A stretch of DNA of 64,000 nucleotides from Streptosporangium album (GCF_014203795.1 NZ_JACHJU010000002.1:310001-374000); one strand, 5' to 3'. Counted from the stretch's first letter, positions 37,547 to 48,796 are shown. Numbers and translations are program-made. Notes: generated by a model from the letters alone, not told the origin.

Positions 37547-38316
37547 TAGACCTGGAAGACGGTGATGTCGTGGGCGCGGAGCGCCGTCACCGCCTCCTCG
37601 GGCGCGCCATGGTCGGTGATCACGGTGTCGACGCTGGATACCGGTGCGATGCGTATCGCGCTGCGCCGGCTGAACTTGCTGTGATCGGCCAGTACCACCA
37701 GGCGCCGGGCGGTCGCGATCATGTTGCGGTCCGTCTCGGCCTCGGCGAGGTGGGCGCCGAGCATGCCGTACCCGGGATCGAGCCCGTAGGCGCTGAAGAA
37801 GGCCTGGTCGATGTGGATGTCGGTGAGCGCCTGGGTGGTCAGGTGGCCGAGCAGGGAGAGCTCGGCGTTGCGCATGAGTCCACCGAGCACCAGCACCTGC
37901 ACGTCTCCGGTGGCCGTGCCGATCTCGTAGGCGATCGCGATCGAGTTGGTGACCACGGTGATGCCGGGCACCGCACTCAGATGCGGCACCATCTGGGCGG
38001 TGGTGGAGCCGCCGGTGAGCAGGATCGTGCCGCCCGGGGTGATGAGCTCGACCGCCTTCGCGGCGATCCGCCGCTTCTCCTCGAGGTTGTGGACGGCCCG
38101 CTCCGGCATCGAGGTCTCAGCCGGTGCCGGGGAGCCGTCGACGGCCAGCGCGCCACCGTGCACCCGCCGCAGCAGTCCGCGCTCGTCCATGTCGTCGAGG
38201 TCGCGACGGACCGTCGAGACACTCACGTTCAACAGCTCGGCGAGGTCTTCCACGCTGACTGATCCGTTGCTCCGGACATGACGCAGCAGCGTGCTTCTCC
38301 GCTTCTCGCTCAGCAT
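37546..38316 (-). CDS. DeoR/GlpR-family sugar-phosphate repressor
   Basis: The N-terminal helix-turn-helix is MLSEKRRSTLLRHVRSNGSV through SVEDLAELLNVSVSTVRRDL, followed by a DeoR C-terminal isomerase-like sensor with TILLTGGSTTAQM and ADHSKFSRRSAIRI. ATG at 38316 gives a standard 256 residues. It is divergent from the SIS-kinase-aldolase operon and is probably its repressor, responding to a sugar phosphate. Confidence 0.92.
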   Translation of the reverse strand: MLSEKRRSTLLRHVRSNGSVSVEDLAELLNVSVSTVRRDLDDMDERGLLRRVHGGALAVDGSPAPAETSMPERAVHNLEEKRRIAAKAVELITPGGTILLTGGSTTAQMVPHLSAVPGITVVTNSIAIAYEIGTATGDVQVLVLGGLMRNAELSLLGHLTTQALTDIHIDQAFFSAYGLDPGYGMLGAHLAEAETDRNMIATARRLVVLADHSKFSRRSAIRIAPVSSVDTVITDHGAPEEAVTALRAHDITVFQV

Positions 38317-38721
38317 CGGTGACCGGCCTTTCTGTCCACCAGATTCAAGAAGAGGCTCCTCCGCGATCAGACGGCGCGGGTTGAACGGCCCGCGGACCTG
38401 ATCGTGATAGCCGGGGCCGCATCTTGCCACGGTTGAGTCGCATGACGCCTCCGCGCGGCTCCGGCCGGTGTCACCGGTCCTATCAATTTCAAGCAGAAGG
38501 CGTCAACTTCTCTCGTTCTCCCGCTCCGGCCGCCATTTTAACGCGACGGAAGGGGCGGGAATCGTCCGCCCCTCGCATGTTGACAGTCTGGGAGGGGCTG
38601 CGTACCGTCCCGAAGTGAAAGATTTGGATGTTTTTGAGAGATATTGATTGATGTGATCTACGGGAGTCCGCCGGGCGCCTGCCCGGACTCTCACCGTCAC
38701 CGAGCCACAGGAGGTCCCGCA
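38317..38721. other. Divergent regulatory region, DeoR and sugar-phosphate operon
   Basis: No gene is seen. The region contains the operon promoter at 38580-38608 and, just downstream of it, an AT-rich stretch (38610-38655) with GTGAAAG and TTTTTGAGAG that could bind DeoR. Confidence 0.5.
38580..38608 (+). promoter_or_regulatory. SigA-type promoter for the SIS-kinase-aldolase operon
   Basis: TTGACA (38580-38585) and TACCGT (38603-38608) are separated by exactly 17 bases. Transcription would start near 38615, about 108 bases before the SIS gene, leaving an AT-rich leader where a repressor could bind. Confidence 0.65.
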
Positions 38722-39627
38722 GTGACCACCACGACCGAATCCCCGCTCGCCCGCCACACACAGGCCGAGGTCGACAGCCAGCCGGAGGTCTGGCACCGGG
38801 TCGTCGACGCCGCCCAGAGCCTGAGCGCCGCCCTGCCCCAGCCCGGAGCCAACGTGCTCGGGGTCGGCTGCGGCACCTCCTACTACATCCTCGACTCCTA
38901 CGCCCACCTGCGGCAGCGCCTCGGCCAGGGCAGGACCCGCGCGTCGATCGCCACCGAGCTCGACGACGCCGACCCCTACGACGTGGCCGTCCTGCTGTCC
39001 CGCTCCGGCACGACCAGCGACCTCGTACGGCTGGCACGGGAGCTGTCGGAGCGCATGACCACGGTCGCCCTGACCGGCACCCCCGGCTCCCCGATCACCG
39101 AGGTCACCCACCGGCACGTCCTGCTCGACTTCGCCGACGAGCGCTCCGTGGTGCAGACCCGCTTCGCCACCTCCGCCCTCACCCTGCTGCGGGCCTCGGC
39201 GGGCGACGAGGTGGCCGCGCTGCCCGCCCAGGCCGCCGCGGCGCTCGGCGAGCCGCCGGTCGCCGATCCGGCGGACTACGACCACCTGGTCTTCCTCGGC
39301 ACCGGCTGGAGCCGGGGCCTGGCCGACGAGGCCGCGCTCAAGTGCCGGGAGGCCGCCCGTCTGTGGACCGAGTCCTACGCCACGCTGGAATACCGCCACG
39401 GTCCCATCGCGTGCGCGGGCCCGCGCAGCCTGGTCTGGTCGCTCGCCCCGCTGCCCGCCGACGTCGTCGACGCGATCGCGGCCACCGGGGCGACCCTGCG
39501 CGTGGCCGCCGCCGACCCGCAGGTCGAGCTGGTCCGGGTGCATCGCCTCGCGATCGCCTATGCCCGCGCCCGCGGGCTGGAGTGCGACACGCCCGAGCAC
39601 CTGTCCCGCGCGGTCGTCGTCGAGTAG
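38722..39627 (+). CDS. SIS-domain sugar isomerase/deaminase (AgaS-like)
   Basis: GTG at 38722 follows AGGAGG by seven bases. The 301-residue protein has two SIS domains: the first with VLGVGCGTSYYILDSYA and AVLLSRSGTTSDLVRLA, the second with LVFLGTGWSRGLADEAALKC and TLEYRHGPIA. This pattern matches AgaS, the galactosamine-6-phosphate deaminase/isomerase, and glucosamine synthase SIS halves. With the kinase and aldolase that follow, it would turn an amino-sugar phosphate into tagatose- or fructose-6-phosphate. Confidence 0.88.
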   Translation: MTTTTESPLARHTQAEVDSQPEVWHRVVDAAQSLSAALPQPGANVLGVGCGTSYYILDSYAHLRQRLGQGRTRASIATELDDADPYDVAVLLSRSGTTSDLVRLARELSERMTTVALTGTPGSPITEVTHRHVLLDFADERSVVQTRFATSALTLLRASAGDEVAALPAQAAAALGEPPVADPADYDHLVFLGTGWSRGLADEAALKCREAARLWTESYATLEYRHGPIACAGPRSLVWSLAPLPADVVDAIAATGATLRVAAADPQVELVRVHRLAIAYARARGLECDTPEHLSRAVVVE

Positions 39628-39666
39628 CTCTCGCCCCCTCCGCCCTCGATCACCGAGTGAGCCGCC

Positions 39667-39765
39667 ATGCCCTTCCCCCCGTCCGTCACCGAGGAGCTCG
39701 ACCCGGTGTCCGTGCCGTGGCCCGATCCGGGCGCCGCGGCCACCGGCACGCGGGTGCCGACGTGA
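39667..39765 (+). CDS. Possible 32-residue ORF coupled to the kinase gene
   Basis: ATG at 39667 opens a frame (MPFPPSVTEELDPVSVPWPD...) whose TGA overlaps the kinase GTG at 39762. It is Pro-rich and has no recognisable homology. It may only serve to bring ribosomes to the kinase start, which lacks a good ribosome site of its own. Confidence 0.3.
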   Translation: MPFPPSVTEELDPVSVPWPDPGAAATGTRVPT

Positions 39766-40775
39766 TCGTCACCGTCACCCCCAACCCCGCGCTCGACGTC
39801 ACCTACCGTCTCGACGCCCTGACCGTCGACGCCACCAACCGGGTCGCCGAGGTGTCCTGCCGCGCCGGCGGAAAAGGCGTCAACGTCGCCCGGCTGTTGC
39901 ACGGACTCTCCGGCGGGTCCGTGGGGCCGGTGGCCGGGGGAGTGGAGGTCGTGGCCGTCGGACTGGCCGGGGGAGCGGCCGGGACGGCGCTCCTGGCCGA
40001 TCTCGACGAGGCCGGGCTCGCATACGCGTTCGTGCCGTGTGCGGCGGAGACCCGCCGCACGGTCGCCGTCGTCGACAGCGGCGCCGCGACGGTGACCATG
40101 CTCAACGAACCGGGGCCGGTCGTCACCCCGGCGGAGTGGAAGGCGCTGTGCCGGCGGCTGGAGGGGCTGCTGCCCGAGGCCACGGTCGTCGTCCTGAGCG
40201 GCAGCCTGCCCCCCGGACTGCCCCCGGACGCCTACGCCGCGCTTGTCAGGCAGGCGGAGCGGCACGGCGTGCCCGCCGTCCTCGACGCGGACGGCGGCGC
40301 GCTCCTCGCGGCCCTCTCCGCCGGTCCCGAGGTCGTGAAGCCCAACATCTCCGAGCTGGGCCGGGCCATGACCGCTCGGAACGGCACGTCCGGCCCCACC
40401 GGGTCCGCGAACTCACCGGACCCGGCCGGAGGAGCGGCGTGGATGCGGCGGGAAGGGGCGCGCGCGGTGGTGGTGTCGGACGGTCCACGCGGCCTGTACG
40501 CCGACACCCCCGACGGGCGGTGGCGGGCCGTGCCACCGGAGGTGCGGGGAGGCAACCCCACCGGGGCGGGCGACGCGGCCGTGGCCGCCCTGGCACTCGG
40601 CCTCGCCGCGGGCTGGGACTGGCCCCGCACGCTCGTCCAGGCCGCCGCCCTGTCGGCCGCCGCCGTCCGTCACCCCCTGGCGGGACAGATCGACCAGGCG
40701 GCCTATCTCGACCACGTGGGCCGCGTCCGCCTGGAACGCGCCCGGAGCGAAAGTGAGGACAGTCAGTGCCGTTGA
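39762..40775 (+). CDS. 1-phosphofructokinase-family hexose kinase (PfkB/LacC-like)
   Basis: The protein starts VIVTVTPNPALDVTYRLDAL, the FruK/LacC signature, with RAGGKGVNVARLL near residue 40 and the ATP/anion-hole motif GGNPTGAGDAAVAAL near residue 265. It should phosphorylate tagatose-6-phosphate or fructose-1- or -6-phosphate to a bisphosphate for the aldolase. It overlaps the aldolase gene by 10 bases. An insertion (about residues 205-225, TARNGTSGPTGSANSPD) is not typical of the family. Confidence 0.88.
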   Translation: MIVTVTPNPALDVTYRLDALTVDATNRVAEVSCRAGGKGVNVARLLHGLSGGSVGPVAGGVEVVAVGLAGGAAGTALLADLDEAGLAYAFVPCAAETRRTVAVVDSGAATVTMLNEPGPVVTPAEWKALCRRLEGLLPEATVVVLSGSLPPGLPPDAYAALVRQAERHGVPAVLDADGGALLAALSAGPEVVKPNISELGRAMTARNGTSGPTGSANSPDPAGGAAWMRREGARAVVVSDGPRGLYADTPDGRWRAVPPEVRGGNPTGAGDAAVAALALGLAAGWDWPRTLVQAAALSAAAVRHPLAGQIDQAAYLDHVGRVRLERARSESEDSQCR

Positions 40776-41620
40776 CACCGACCGGCGAGCTGGTCACCGA
40801 GGCCGCGCGGGCCGGGCGAGGGGTGGGGGCGTTCAACGTCATCCAGATCGAGCACGCCGAGGGCATCGTCTCCGGCGCGCAGGACGCGGGGATGCCGGTG
40901 ATCCTGCAGATCAGCGAGAACACCGTCGCCTACCACGGCGCGCTGGCGCCGATCGGGGCCGCGTGCCTGGCCATCGCGCGGGCGGCCGCCGTACCGGTCG
41001 CGGTCCATCTCGACCACGCGACCCGCGCCGACCTGGTCGACGAGGCGGTCGAGCTGGGCTTCGGGTCGGTCATGTTCGACGCCTCCGCGCTGCCCTACGG
41101 GGCGAACGTGTCGGCGACGGCGGAGGTGGCCGCACGGACGCGGCGGCGCGGGGTCTTCGTGGAGGCCGAGCTCGGAGAGGTCGGCGGCAAGGACGGCGTG
41201 CACGCGCCCGGAGCGCGCACCGAGCCGGGGCAGGCCGCCGTCTACGTGGAGACCACGGGTGTGGACGCGCTCGCGGTGGCGGTCGGCTCCTCACACGCGA
41301 TGCTCACCCGCGACGCCGTGCTCGACCTCGGCCTCATCGCCGAGCTCCGCGACGCCGTGCCGGTCCCGCTCGTGCTGCACGGCTCCTCGGGAGTGCCCGA
41401 CGACGGTCTCGCGCGGGCCGTACGGCACGGCATGACGAAGGTCAACATCGCCACCCACCTCAACAAGGCGTTCACCGCGGCCGTCCGGGACAGGCTCGCC
41501 GAACGGCGGGAGAGGGTCGACCCGCGCGACTATCTCGGGGCCGGCCGCGACGCGGTCGCCGCCCAGGTCGCCCACCTGTTGCGCGTTCTGAACCCGGCAC
41601 ACCGGGGAGACGGCGCCTGA
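40766..41620 (+). CDS. Class II fructose/tagatose-bisphosphate aldolase
   Basis: Zinc-dependent aldolase features are HLDHAT near residue 77, VEAELGEVGGKDG near 134, and VLHGSSGVPDDG near 209. The protein (284 residues) is closest in style to KbaY/GatY tagatose-1,6-bisphosphate aldolases. It should split the kinase product into DHAP and glyceraldehyde-3-phosphate. The GTG start overlaps the kinase 3' end. Confidence 0.9.
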   Translation: MPLTPTGELVTEAARAGRGVGAFNVIQIEHAEGIVSGAQDAGMPVILQISENTVAYHGALAPIGAACLAIARAAAVPVAVHLDHATRADLVDEAVELGFGSVMFDASALPYGANVSATAEVAARTRRRGVFVEAELGEVGGKDGVHAPGARTEPGQAAVYVETTGVDALAVAVGSSHAMLTRDAVLDLGLIAELRDAVPVPLVLHGSSGVPDDGLARAVRHGMTKVNIATHLNKAFTAAVRDRLAERRERVDPRDYLGAGRDAVAAQVAHLLRVLNPAHRGDGA

Positions 41621-41622
41621 GC

Positions 41623-41647
41623 GGGAACCAGACCGCCCAGGGTTCCC
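41623..41647 (+). terminator. Stem-loop after the aldolase gene
   Basis: GGGAACC (41623-41629) pairs with GGTTCCC (41641-41647), two bases after the aldolase stop. A modest stem, but well placed to separate the sugar operon from leuA. Confidence 0.45.
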
Positions 41648-41729
41648 ACGCCGGCCCGCGGCGAGGCGAAGATCTCACAATGTGGGCCCGTGTCCCAGAT
41701 ATTTGCAGCCGTCTGCTAGCGTGCTAGTC

Positions 41730-43558
<1,829 letters not shown>

Positions 43559-43606
43559 GGCGTTCCGCGGGCCTTCCCGCAGAGCACACCCGGTACGGCT
43601 CACGCG

Positions 43607-43629
43607 GCCCCGGCACGACCTGCCGGGGC
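43607..43629 (+). terminator. leuA terminator
   Basis: GCCCCGGCA (43607-43615), loop CGACC, and TGCCGGGGC (43621-43629) form a 9-bp GC stem about 50 bases past the leuA stop. Confidence 0.6.
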
Positions 43630-43783
43630 GACGCGTCCGGTAGCAGCCCACAAGGCGGCACGCCGTCCATTCGACCGCGCCTTCCGCGTGACCCGCGGAC
43701 GCGCGGTCGAGTCATGTCCGGCGGTGGCCGCAACCTTATATACTTTATGGGTAAAACACTTGATAAACATGTGAACGGGGATC

Positions 43784-44170
43784 ATGAGCGGGCGACCGGG
43801 CATGCCCGTGCGCCGGCTGCCGTTGAAGGGGACGTTCCGGCTCGGCCGGTTCGGTGACATCTGGCACAAGCCCGCGCTCAGCGCGGTCATCGCCTTGGCG
43901 GTCCCCGATCTGACCCTCCTCGCGCTGGGCCGCCTGGACCTGGCGGCCTACACCTCTCCCGGACCCGGTGACATCTCCCGGGCCCGCGGCCTGCTCACCG
44001 CCGCCCTGGTGGAGCTCCGCGAGGCCGCCGAGGTCGCCGCCGGCGAGTGGTGGCAGCGCGCACTGCCGGAGGAGCGGATCGCCGGAGCCGAGCAGCGGGG
44101 CCACCGGACGCTCGCACGACTGGCCGGGCCCGTCCGGGATAGAGTCTGCTGTGGATCAACAGACGGCTGA
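43784..44170 (+). pseudogene. FUSC-family membrane protein with most of the middle deleted in frame
   Basis: The first 57 residues (GDIWHKPALSAVIALAVPDL, LLALGRLDLAAYT) look like the start of a FUSC/aromatic-acid exporter membrane domain. The sequence then jumps to SPGPGDISRARGLLTAALVE and WWQRALPEERIAGAEQRGH, which resembles the extreme C-terminal cytoplasmic helices. FUSC proteins normally have several hundred residues and six to twelve helices between these parts. The frame is still open (128 codons), so a short protein could be made, but not a transporter. Upstream (43735-43783) is a well-preserved AT-rich promoter-like region. The MarR gene overlaps its end. Confidence 0.65.
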
Positions 44171-44687
44171 GGGAAGCGGGGGCGTGGAGGACATCGTCGC
44201 GCAGGTGATGCGTCAGTGGCAGCGCGTCAACCCGGAGCTGGACACCGCGCCGATGGCCGTGATCGGACGCCTCAACCGCTGTTTCCTGCTGATCCAGCAG
44301 GCCACCGACGCGCCGCTGCGCGGGCACGGCCTGACCCGGCCCGAGTTCGACATCCTCGGCACGCTGAGACGGCTTGACCAGGAACTCACCCCCAGCCAGA
44401 TCGCCAGAGAGACCTTCGCCTCCGGGGCCGCCGTCACCAAGCGGCTGCGGTTCCTCCAGGAGCGCGGACTGGTGATCCGCCGCCCCGACGACCGCGATCG
44501 GCGGGTCTCCCACCTCTCACTCACCGAGCAGGGCCGTACGATCATCGATCAGATGCTTCCCGAGCAGGTCGGATACGACGCGTCGTTGCTGGCGGGCCTG
44601 GACGCGGAGCGGCAGCGGGAGCTGGCCGGGCTCCTCGGCGAGCTGCTGCTCCTGCTGGAAGGACGGCTGGGCACCCGCCAGCCCTGA
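44151..44687 (+). CDS. MarR-family transcriptional regulator
   Basis: The winged-helix region is seen in GLTRPEFDILGTLRRLDQEL, TPSQIARETFASGAAVTKRL and IRRPDDRDRRVSHLSLTEQG. GTG at 44151 overlaps the FUSC remnant by 20 bases; GTG at 44184 is an alternative start. FUSC exporters are often controlled by adjacent MarR proteins, so this regulator has probably outlived its target. Confidence 0.9.
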   Translation: MDQQTAEGSGGVEDIVAQVMRQWQRVNPELDTAPMAVIGRLNRCFLLIQQATDAPLRGHGLTRPEFDILGTLRRLDQELTPSQIARETFASGAAVTKRLRFLQERGLVIRRPDDRDRRVSHLSLTEQGRTIIDQMLPEQVGYDASLLAGLDAERQRELAGLLGELLLLLEGRLGTRQP

Positions 44688-44869
44688 CCGCTGTTATCCG
44701 GCCTAGCCCCAACCTTCATCGCGATACGCCCATATACCATCAAATCCCATGCCGGTCCCCACAGTCGGCCTGATGAGCCCGGCGCGACCGTGAGCGGTCC
44801 CGGTGACGGTCATCCCACCGTCACCGGGGCCGCATGCACGCCGGTGCCAGGTGTAGAGAGGACATACCG

Positions 44870-46153
44870 GTGAGCGGACGGCAGACGAACTGGGCGGGCA
44901 ACGTCACCTACGGCGCGGCACGGCTCCACCGCCCCGGCAGCGTCGAGCGGCTGCAGGACGTGGTCGCCGGTAGCGGCCGGCTGCGAGCGCTCGGCACACG
45001 TCACTCCTTCAACCACATCGCCGACTGCCCCGACGGCGACCTCGTCTCGCTGGAGAACCTTCCGGCCTCGATGGATCTGGACACCGTACGCCGCACGGTC
45101 ACGGTCTCCGCCGGAGTCCGGTACGGCGAGCTGGCCCGGTGGCTGCACGGTAAGGGCTATGCCCTGCACAACCTCGGCTCGTTGCCGCACATCTCGGTCG
45201 CCGGGGCCTGCGCCACGGCCACGCACGGTTCGGGAGACTCCAACGGGAACCTGCCGACCGCGGTGGCGGGCATCGAGATGGTCACCGCCGACGGTGAGAT
45301 CACCGTCCTCACCCGGGAGCGGGACGGTGACCGCTTCCGTGGGGCGGTGGTCGGACTCGGCGCGCTGGGGATCGTCACCCGGGTCACCCTCGAGGTCCTC
45401 CCGGCGTTCGAGGTGCGGCAGGACCTGTACGAGAACCTTCCCTGGGCCGGCCTGGAAGACCACTTCGAGGAGATCTTCTCCGCGGCGTACAGCGTGAGCC
45501 TGTTCACCGGCTGGCGGGGCCCGCAGATCGACCAGGTGTGGTTGAAACGGCGCGTCGACGGCCTCGGCGACGGCTGGGAGGCGGAACCGCGGTGGCTGGG
45601 TGCCACCCTGGCGGAGACCGAGCTGCATCCCCTGCCGGGGATGCCGGCCGTCAACTGCACCCGGCAGCGGGGCGTGCCCGGCCCGTGGCACGAACGGCTG
45701 CCGCACTTCCGCCTGGACTTCACGCCCAGCAGCGGGGAGGAACTGCAGTCGGAATACCTGGTGCCGCGCCGGGACACGATCGGCGTGCTCCGCGCGCTGG
45801 ACCGGATCAGGGACAGCGTGGCCCCCGTCCTGCAGGTGTCGGAGATCCGGACCGTCGCGGCGGACGATCTGTGGATGAGCCCCTGCTACGGACAGGGGGC
45901 GGTCGCCCTCCACTTCACCTGGAAGAAGGACTGGCCGGCGGTGAGCCGGGTGCTCGCTCTGGTCGAGGAGGCACTGGAGCCCTTCGAGGCACGGCCGCAC
46001 TGGGGCAAGCTCTTCGTCGCGCGCCCGGAACGCGTGCGGTCCCTGTACGAGCGGCTGCCGGACTTCCAGCGGCTGCTCGGCGCCTACGACCCCGCGGGCA
46101 AGTTCCGCAACGCGTTCGTCGACGACTACGTCTTCGGTGAGGACCCTCGGTGA
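44870..46153 (+). CDS. Alditol oxidase (AldO-like FAD protein)
   Basis: The 427-residue protein resembles Streptomyces coelicolor alditol oxidase throughout, starting NWAGNVTYGAARLHRPGSVE. The covalent FAD histidine is H45 in LGTRHSFNHI; FAD-domain motifs LPHISVAGACATATHGSG and the C-terminal PHWGKLF and DPAGKFRNAF are present. AldO oxidises xylitol, sorbitol and similar polyols with O2, giving H2O2. GTG at 44870 follows GAGAGGA by about seven bases. Confidence 0.9.
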   Translation: MSGRQTNWAGNVTYGAARLHRPGSVERLQDVVAGSGRLRALGTRHSFNHIADCPDGDLVSLENLPASMDLDTVRRTVTVSAGVRYGELARWLHGKGYALHNLGSLPHISVAGACATATHGSGDSNGNLPTAVAGIEMVTADGEITVLTRERDGDRFRGAVVGLGALGIVTRVTLEVLPAFEVRQDLYENLPWAGLEDHFEEIFSAAYSVSLFTGWRGPQIDQVWLKRRVDGLGDGWEAEPRWLGATLAETELHPLPGMPAVNCTRQRGVPGPWHERLPHFRLDFTPSSGEELQSEYLVPRRDTIGVLRALDRIRDSVAPVLQVSEIRTVAADDLWMSPCYGQGAVALHFTWKKDWPAVSRVLALVEEALEPFEARPHWGKLFVARPERVRSLYERLPDFQRLLGAYDPAGKFRNAFVDDYVFGEDPR

Positions 46154-46224
46154 CGAGCCCGCGCCCGGCCTCGTCAACAAGAAGCTGATCCGTACCTTCG
46201 AGACAACCGCGCCGATCGGCTTCG

Positions 46225-46243
46225 CCTCCGGCTGAGCCGGAGG
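46225..46243 (+). terminator. Stem-loop after the alditol oxidase gene
   Basis: CCTCCGGCT (46225-46233) and AGCCGGAGG (46235-46243) form a 9-bp perfect inverted repeat with a single-base centre about 70 bases past the stop. The tiny loop means it must open to four bases in RNA. Confidence 0.45.
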
Positions 46244-46414
46244 ACGGAGCGGCCATCATGTGATCTTGATTTGTCCGCGCCTCTGAACGATCATGTGATG
46301 GCCAGGTCTGCACATCCTCAACCGGGGGACAGGCATCCGTTTCCAGGCGTTGGTCGACCGGCCGTATCCCTCGGATGCCGGCCCCCGCCCCTTCCGACCT
46401 CTGGAGGCAGTCCC

Positions 46415-47260
46415 ATGATCAACGGTGCGCCCGCTCCGGGAAACCCCGCCGAGCCGGACTCCTCCGCCGGCTTTCCGCCGGAAGTCGATCCGAACACCCC
46501 CAGCACCGCCCGGATGTACGACTACTACCTCGGCGGGAAGGACAACTTCGCCTCCGACCGCGAGGCGGCGGAGAGGATCATCCAGCTGGTGCCCGGCACA
46601 CGCGAGGTCGCACTGGCCAACCGCGCCTTCCTCGGCCGGACGGTGCGGCACCTCGCGGAGGCGGGGATCCGGCAGTTCATCGACATCGGCACCGGTCTGC
46701 CCACGCAGGACAACGTGCACCAGGTGGCCGGCCGCGAGGCGCCCGGCTCCCGGGTGGTCTACGTCGACAACGACCCGATCGTCCTGTCCCATGCCCGCGC
46801 GCTGCTCGCCGACAACCCGGACACGATCGTCGTCGAGGGCGACGCGCGTGAGCCCGAGGCCATCCTCGGCGATGACGAGGTCCGGGCCCATGTCGACTTC
46901 GGCAGGCCGGTCGCGGTCCTGCTCGTCGCGATCCTGCACTTCATCCCCGACGACGAGCAGGTCGCCGGGATCGTCGCGAGCCTGTTGCGCCCGCTGGCCC
47001 CCGGCAGCCACCTGGTCATCTCCCACATCTACGCCGGTGACCACGACGACGTGACCATCAAGAGGGGCGCGGACGTCTACGCCAGGACCAACGCGGGATC
47101 CATCGCCGCGCGCGGCCCCGAGCACCTGCGCCGCTACTTCGACGGGCTGGACCTCGTGGAGCCGGGAATCGTCCAGGTGCAGGCCTGGCGCCCTGAGGAG
47201 GACGTGGAGGTCGACCTCGTCAAGCCCGGCATCCTCGGGGTCGTCGGCCGGGTGCGATGA
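46415..47260 (+). CDS. SAM-dependent methyltransferase, DUF574/Methyltransf_19 type
   Basis: ATG at 46415 follows CTGGAGG. The 281-residue protein has STARMYDYYLGGKDNFASDR, the hallmark of this actinobacterial family, then the SAM-binding FIDIGTGLPTQDNVHQVAG and VVYVDNDPIVLSHARALL. Streptosporangiales and Streptomyces carry dozens of paralogues; substrates are mostly unknown. Confidence 0.9.
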   Translation: MINGAPAPGNPAEPDSSAGFPPEVDPNTPSTARMYDYYLGGKDNFASDREAAERIIQLVPGTREVALANRAFLGRTVRHLAEAGIRQFIDIGTGLPTQDNVHQVAGREAPGSRVVYVDNDPIVLSHARALLADNPDTIVVEGDAREPEAILGDDEVRAHVDFGRPVAVLLVAILHFIPDDEQVAGIVASLLRPLAPGSHLVISHIYAGDHDDVTIKRGADVYARTNAGSIAARGPEHLRRYFDGLDLVEPGIVQVQAWRPEEDVEVDLVKPGILGVVGRVR

Positions 47261-48254
47261 CCTCTCCCTCATCGGACAGTGATCAGCCGTTTCTCTATTG
47301 TCTGGGGGCAATTGATGCCAAAAAGTATATTAAGTATTTTTTGTTGCAAATCGTCTATCGTTCACAAAAACGTGTGAGACCGACGTTACGGTCTGGTTGA
47401 GTTGGGCCTCGTGTCGCTCTTGTTGGGTAAAAATTGACTATGGCCAATGAATCTCTTAGCCCAAACGAGAACGAAACCCGACGATCCCTCGTGGAGCGCC
47501 AGCTCGATCGGGCGGGGTGGAGCCGAGATCAGTTGGTCGACGAGTACGTCATCACGGATGGCAGGATCCTCGCTGCTGGCGGCAGGCCGAGGCGAGGGAT
47601 GAACCTACGTGCTGACTACGTGCTCGAATACCGGCCGGGCGTGCCTGTCGCGGTCGTCGAGGTCAAGCGGACGTCCATCAAGGCGGACGACGGCATCGAG
47701 CAGGCGAAGCGGTATGCGAAAAAGCTGGAGCTGCCCGTCGCCTATGCCACGAACGGCGTGAAGATCTACGAGATCGACCTCAACGTGGGCACGCTCATCG
47801 AGATCGATGACTATCCCTCGCCCGAAGAGCTTTGGGCCCGTTTTCGTCATGCCAAGGGACTCGACGATGAGGCCATCACCGATCTTCTGACCACCCCGTT
47901 CGACCATTCCGTGAAAAATTGGGACAATACTCCAAAAATTCCCCGCTATTATCAGCGGCTCGCTGTAAACAAAGCGGTCGAAGCCATCGGCAGAGGGCAG
48001 GACCGGGTCCTTCTCGTCCTGGCAACCGGCACGGGAAAGACCCTGGTGGCCTACCAGATCGTCAAGAAACTCTGGCAGGCGCGCTGGCCGGAGGGCCGTC
48101 TGCCACGGGTGCTTTATCTGGCCGATCGGAACATCCTTGTAGACCAGCCGAAAGACGAATACTTCGTCAAGGGGTTCGGCGAAGCCGTTCACAAGCTGGG
48201 ACGCGGGATCGCCCAGTCTGGCAGGCATATCTACCCGGTTTCGTCCGTAGTGCT

Positions 48255-48270
48255 CCGGCCTTCAGGCCGG
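48255..48270. repeat. Left-end hairpin of the IS element
   Basis: Six-bp arms CCGGCC/GGCCGG with TTCA loop, 20 bases inside the inferred left end. In this family such hairpins are recognised by TnpA. Confidence 0.7.
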
Positions 48271-48345
48271 GGGTGAAGCGGACTGTCCCGCGTAGCGGGG
48301 CAAGAACAGCCGATTCGCCGCCAGGCGAATCGGCGTCCACCCCGA

Positions 48346-48773
48346 TCAGACCGGCCGTTTCTGCTGCTCGATGTACTGCTTGAGCACGGTCAGGGGTGTC
48401 CCGCGAACCGACCCGGCGAAGTAGGAGCCGGACCAGAAATGCCCGCCCCACAGGTACGTGCGGACGTGGGCGCTGAACTCCTTGCACAGCATCCGCGCCG
48501 AGACCCCCTTCAGCGAGTTGACCAGCTTGGACAGGGCGACCTTGGGTGGGTAGCGGACCAGCGGGTGGACGTGGTCGTCCTCGCCGCTGAACTCGCGAAG
48601 TTCGACCTCGAAGTCGGCACAGACCTCCCGCATGATCTGTTCGCATCGGACCAGCATCGGGTCGGTGAAGGCCCCCTCCGGTACTTGGTGACGAACACCA
48701 AATGGGCGTGGAGGTGGTAGACGACGTGCCGTCCGGTGTACACATCGGGGTTCGGTTTCCATCTCGGTGACAT
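48346..48773 (-). pseudogene. tnpA: Y1 (HUH) transposase TnpA, frameshifted
   Basis: Translation from ATG 48773 gives RHVVYHLHAHLVFVTKYRRG, including the HUH histidines (HAH). The frame breaks in a G run (48672-48676) and continues in another frame as GAFTDPMLVRCEQIMREVCA, DHVHPLVRYPPKVALSKLVN and the catalytic tyrosine in QYIEQQK, ending at 48346. One extra G would restore a normal protein of about 142 residues. The element may thus be immobile without another TnpA, unless the missing base is a sequencing error. Confidence 0.82.
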
Positions 48774-48796
48774 AAACCAAATGATACGATCAGGGT

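Noticed and set aside
46255-46299. Direct repeat ATCATGTGAT (46255-46264 and 46290-46299) before the methyltransferase gene
   Set aside because: Two 10-base copies in a non-coding gap might be operator half-sites, but with no symmetry, regulator or promoter boxes I cannot support a function.
48346-48773. Programmed frameshift in tnpA
   Set aside because: IS200/IS605 TnpA proteins are made from one frame; a single-base loss in a G run is simpler, and no stimulatory structure or canonical slippery heptamer was seen.
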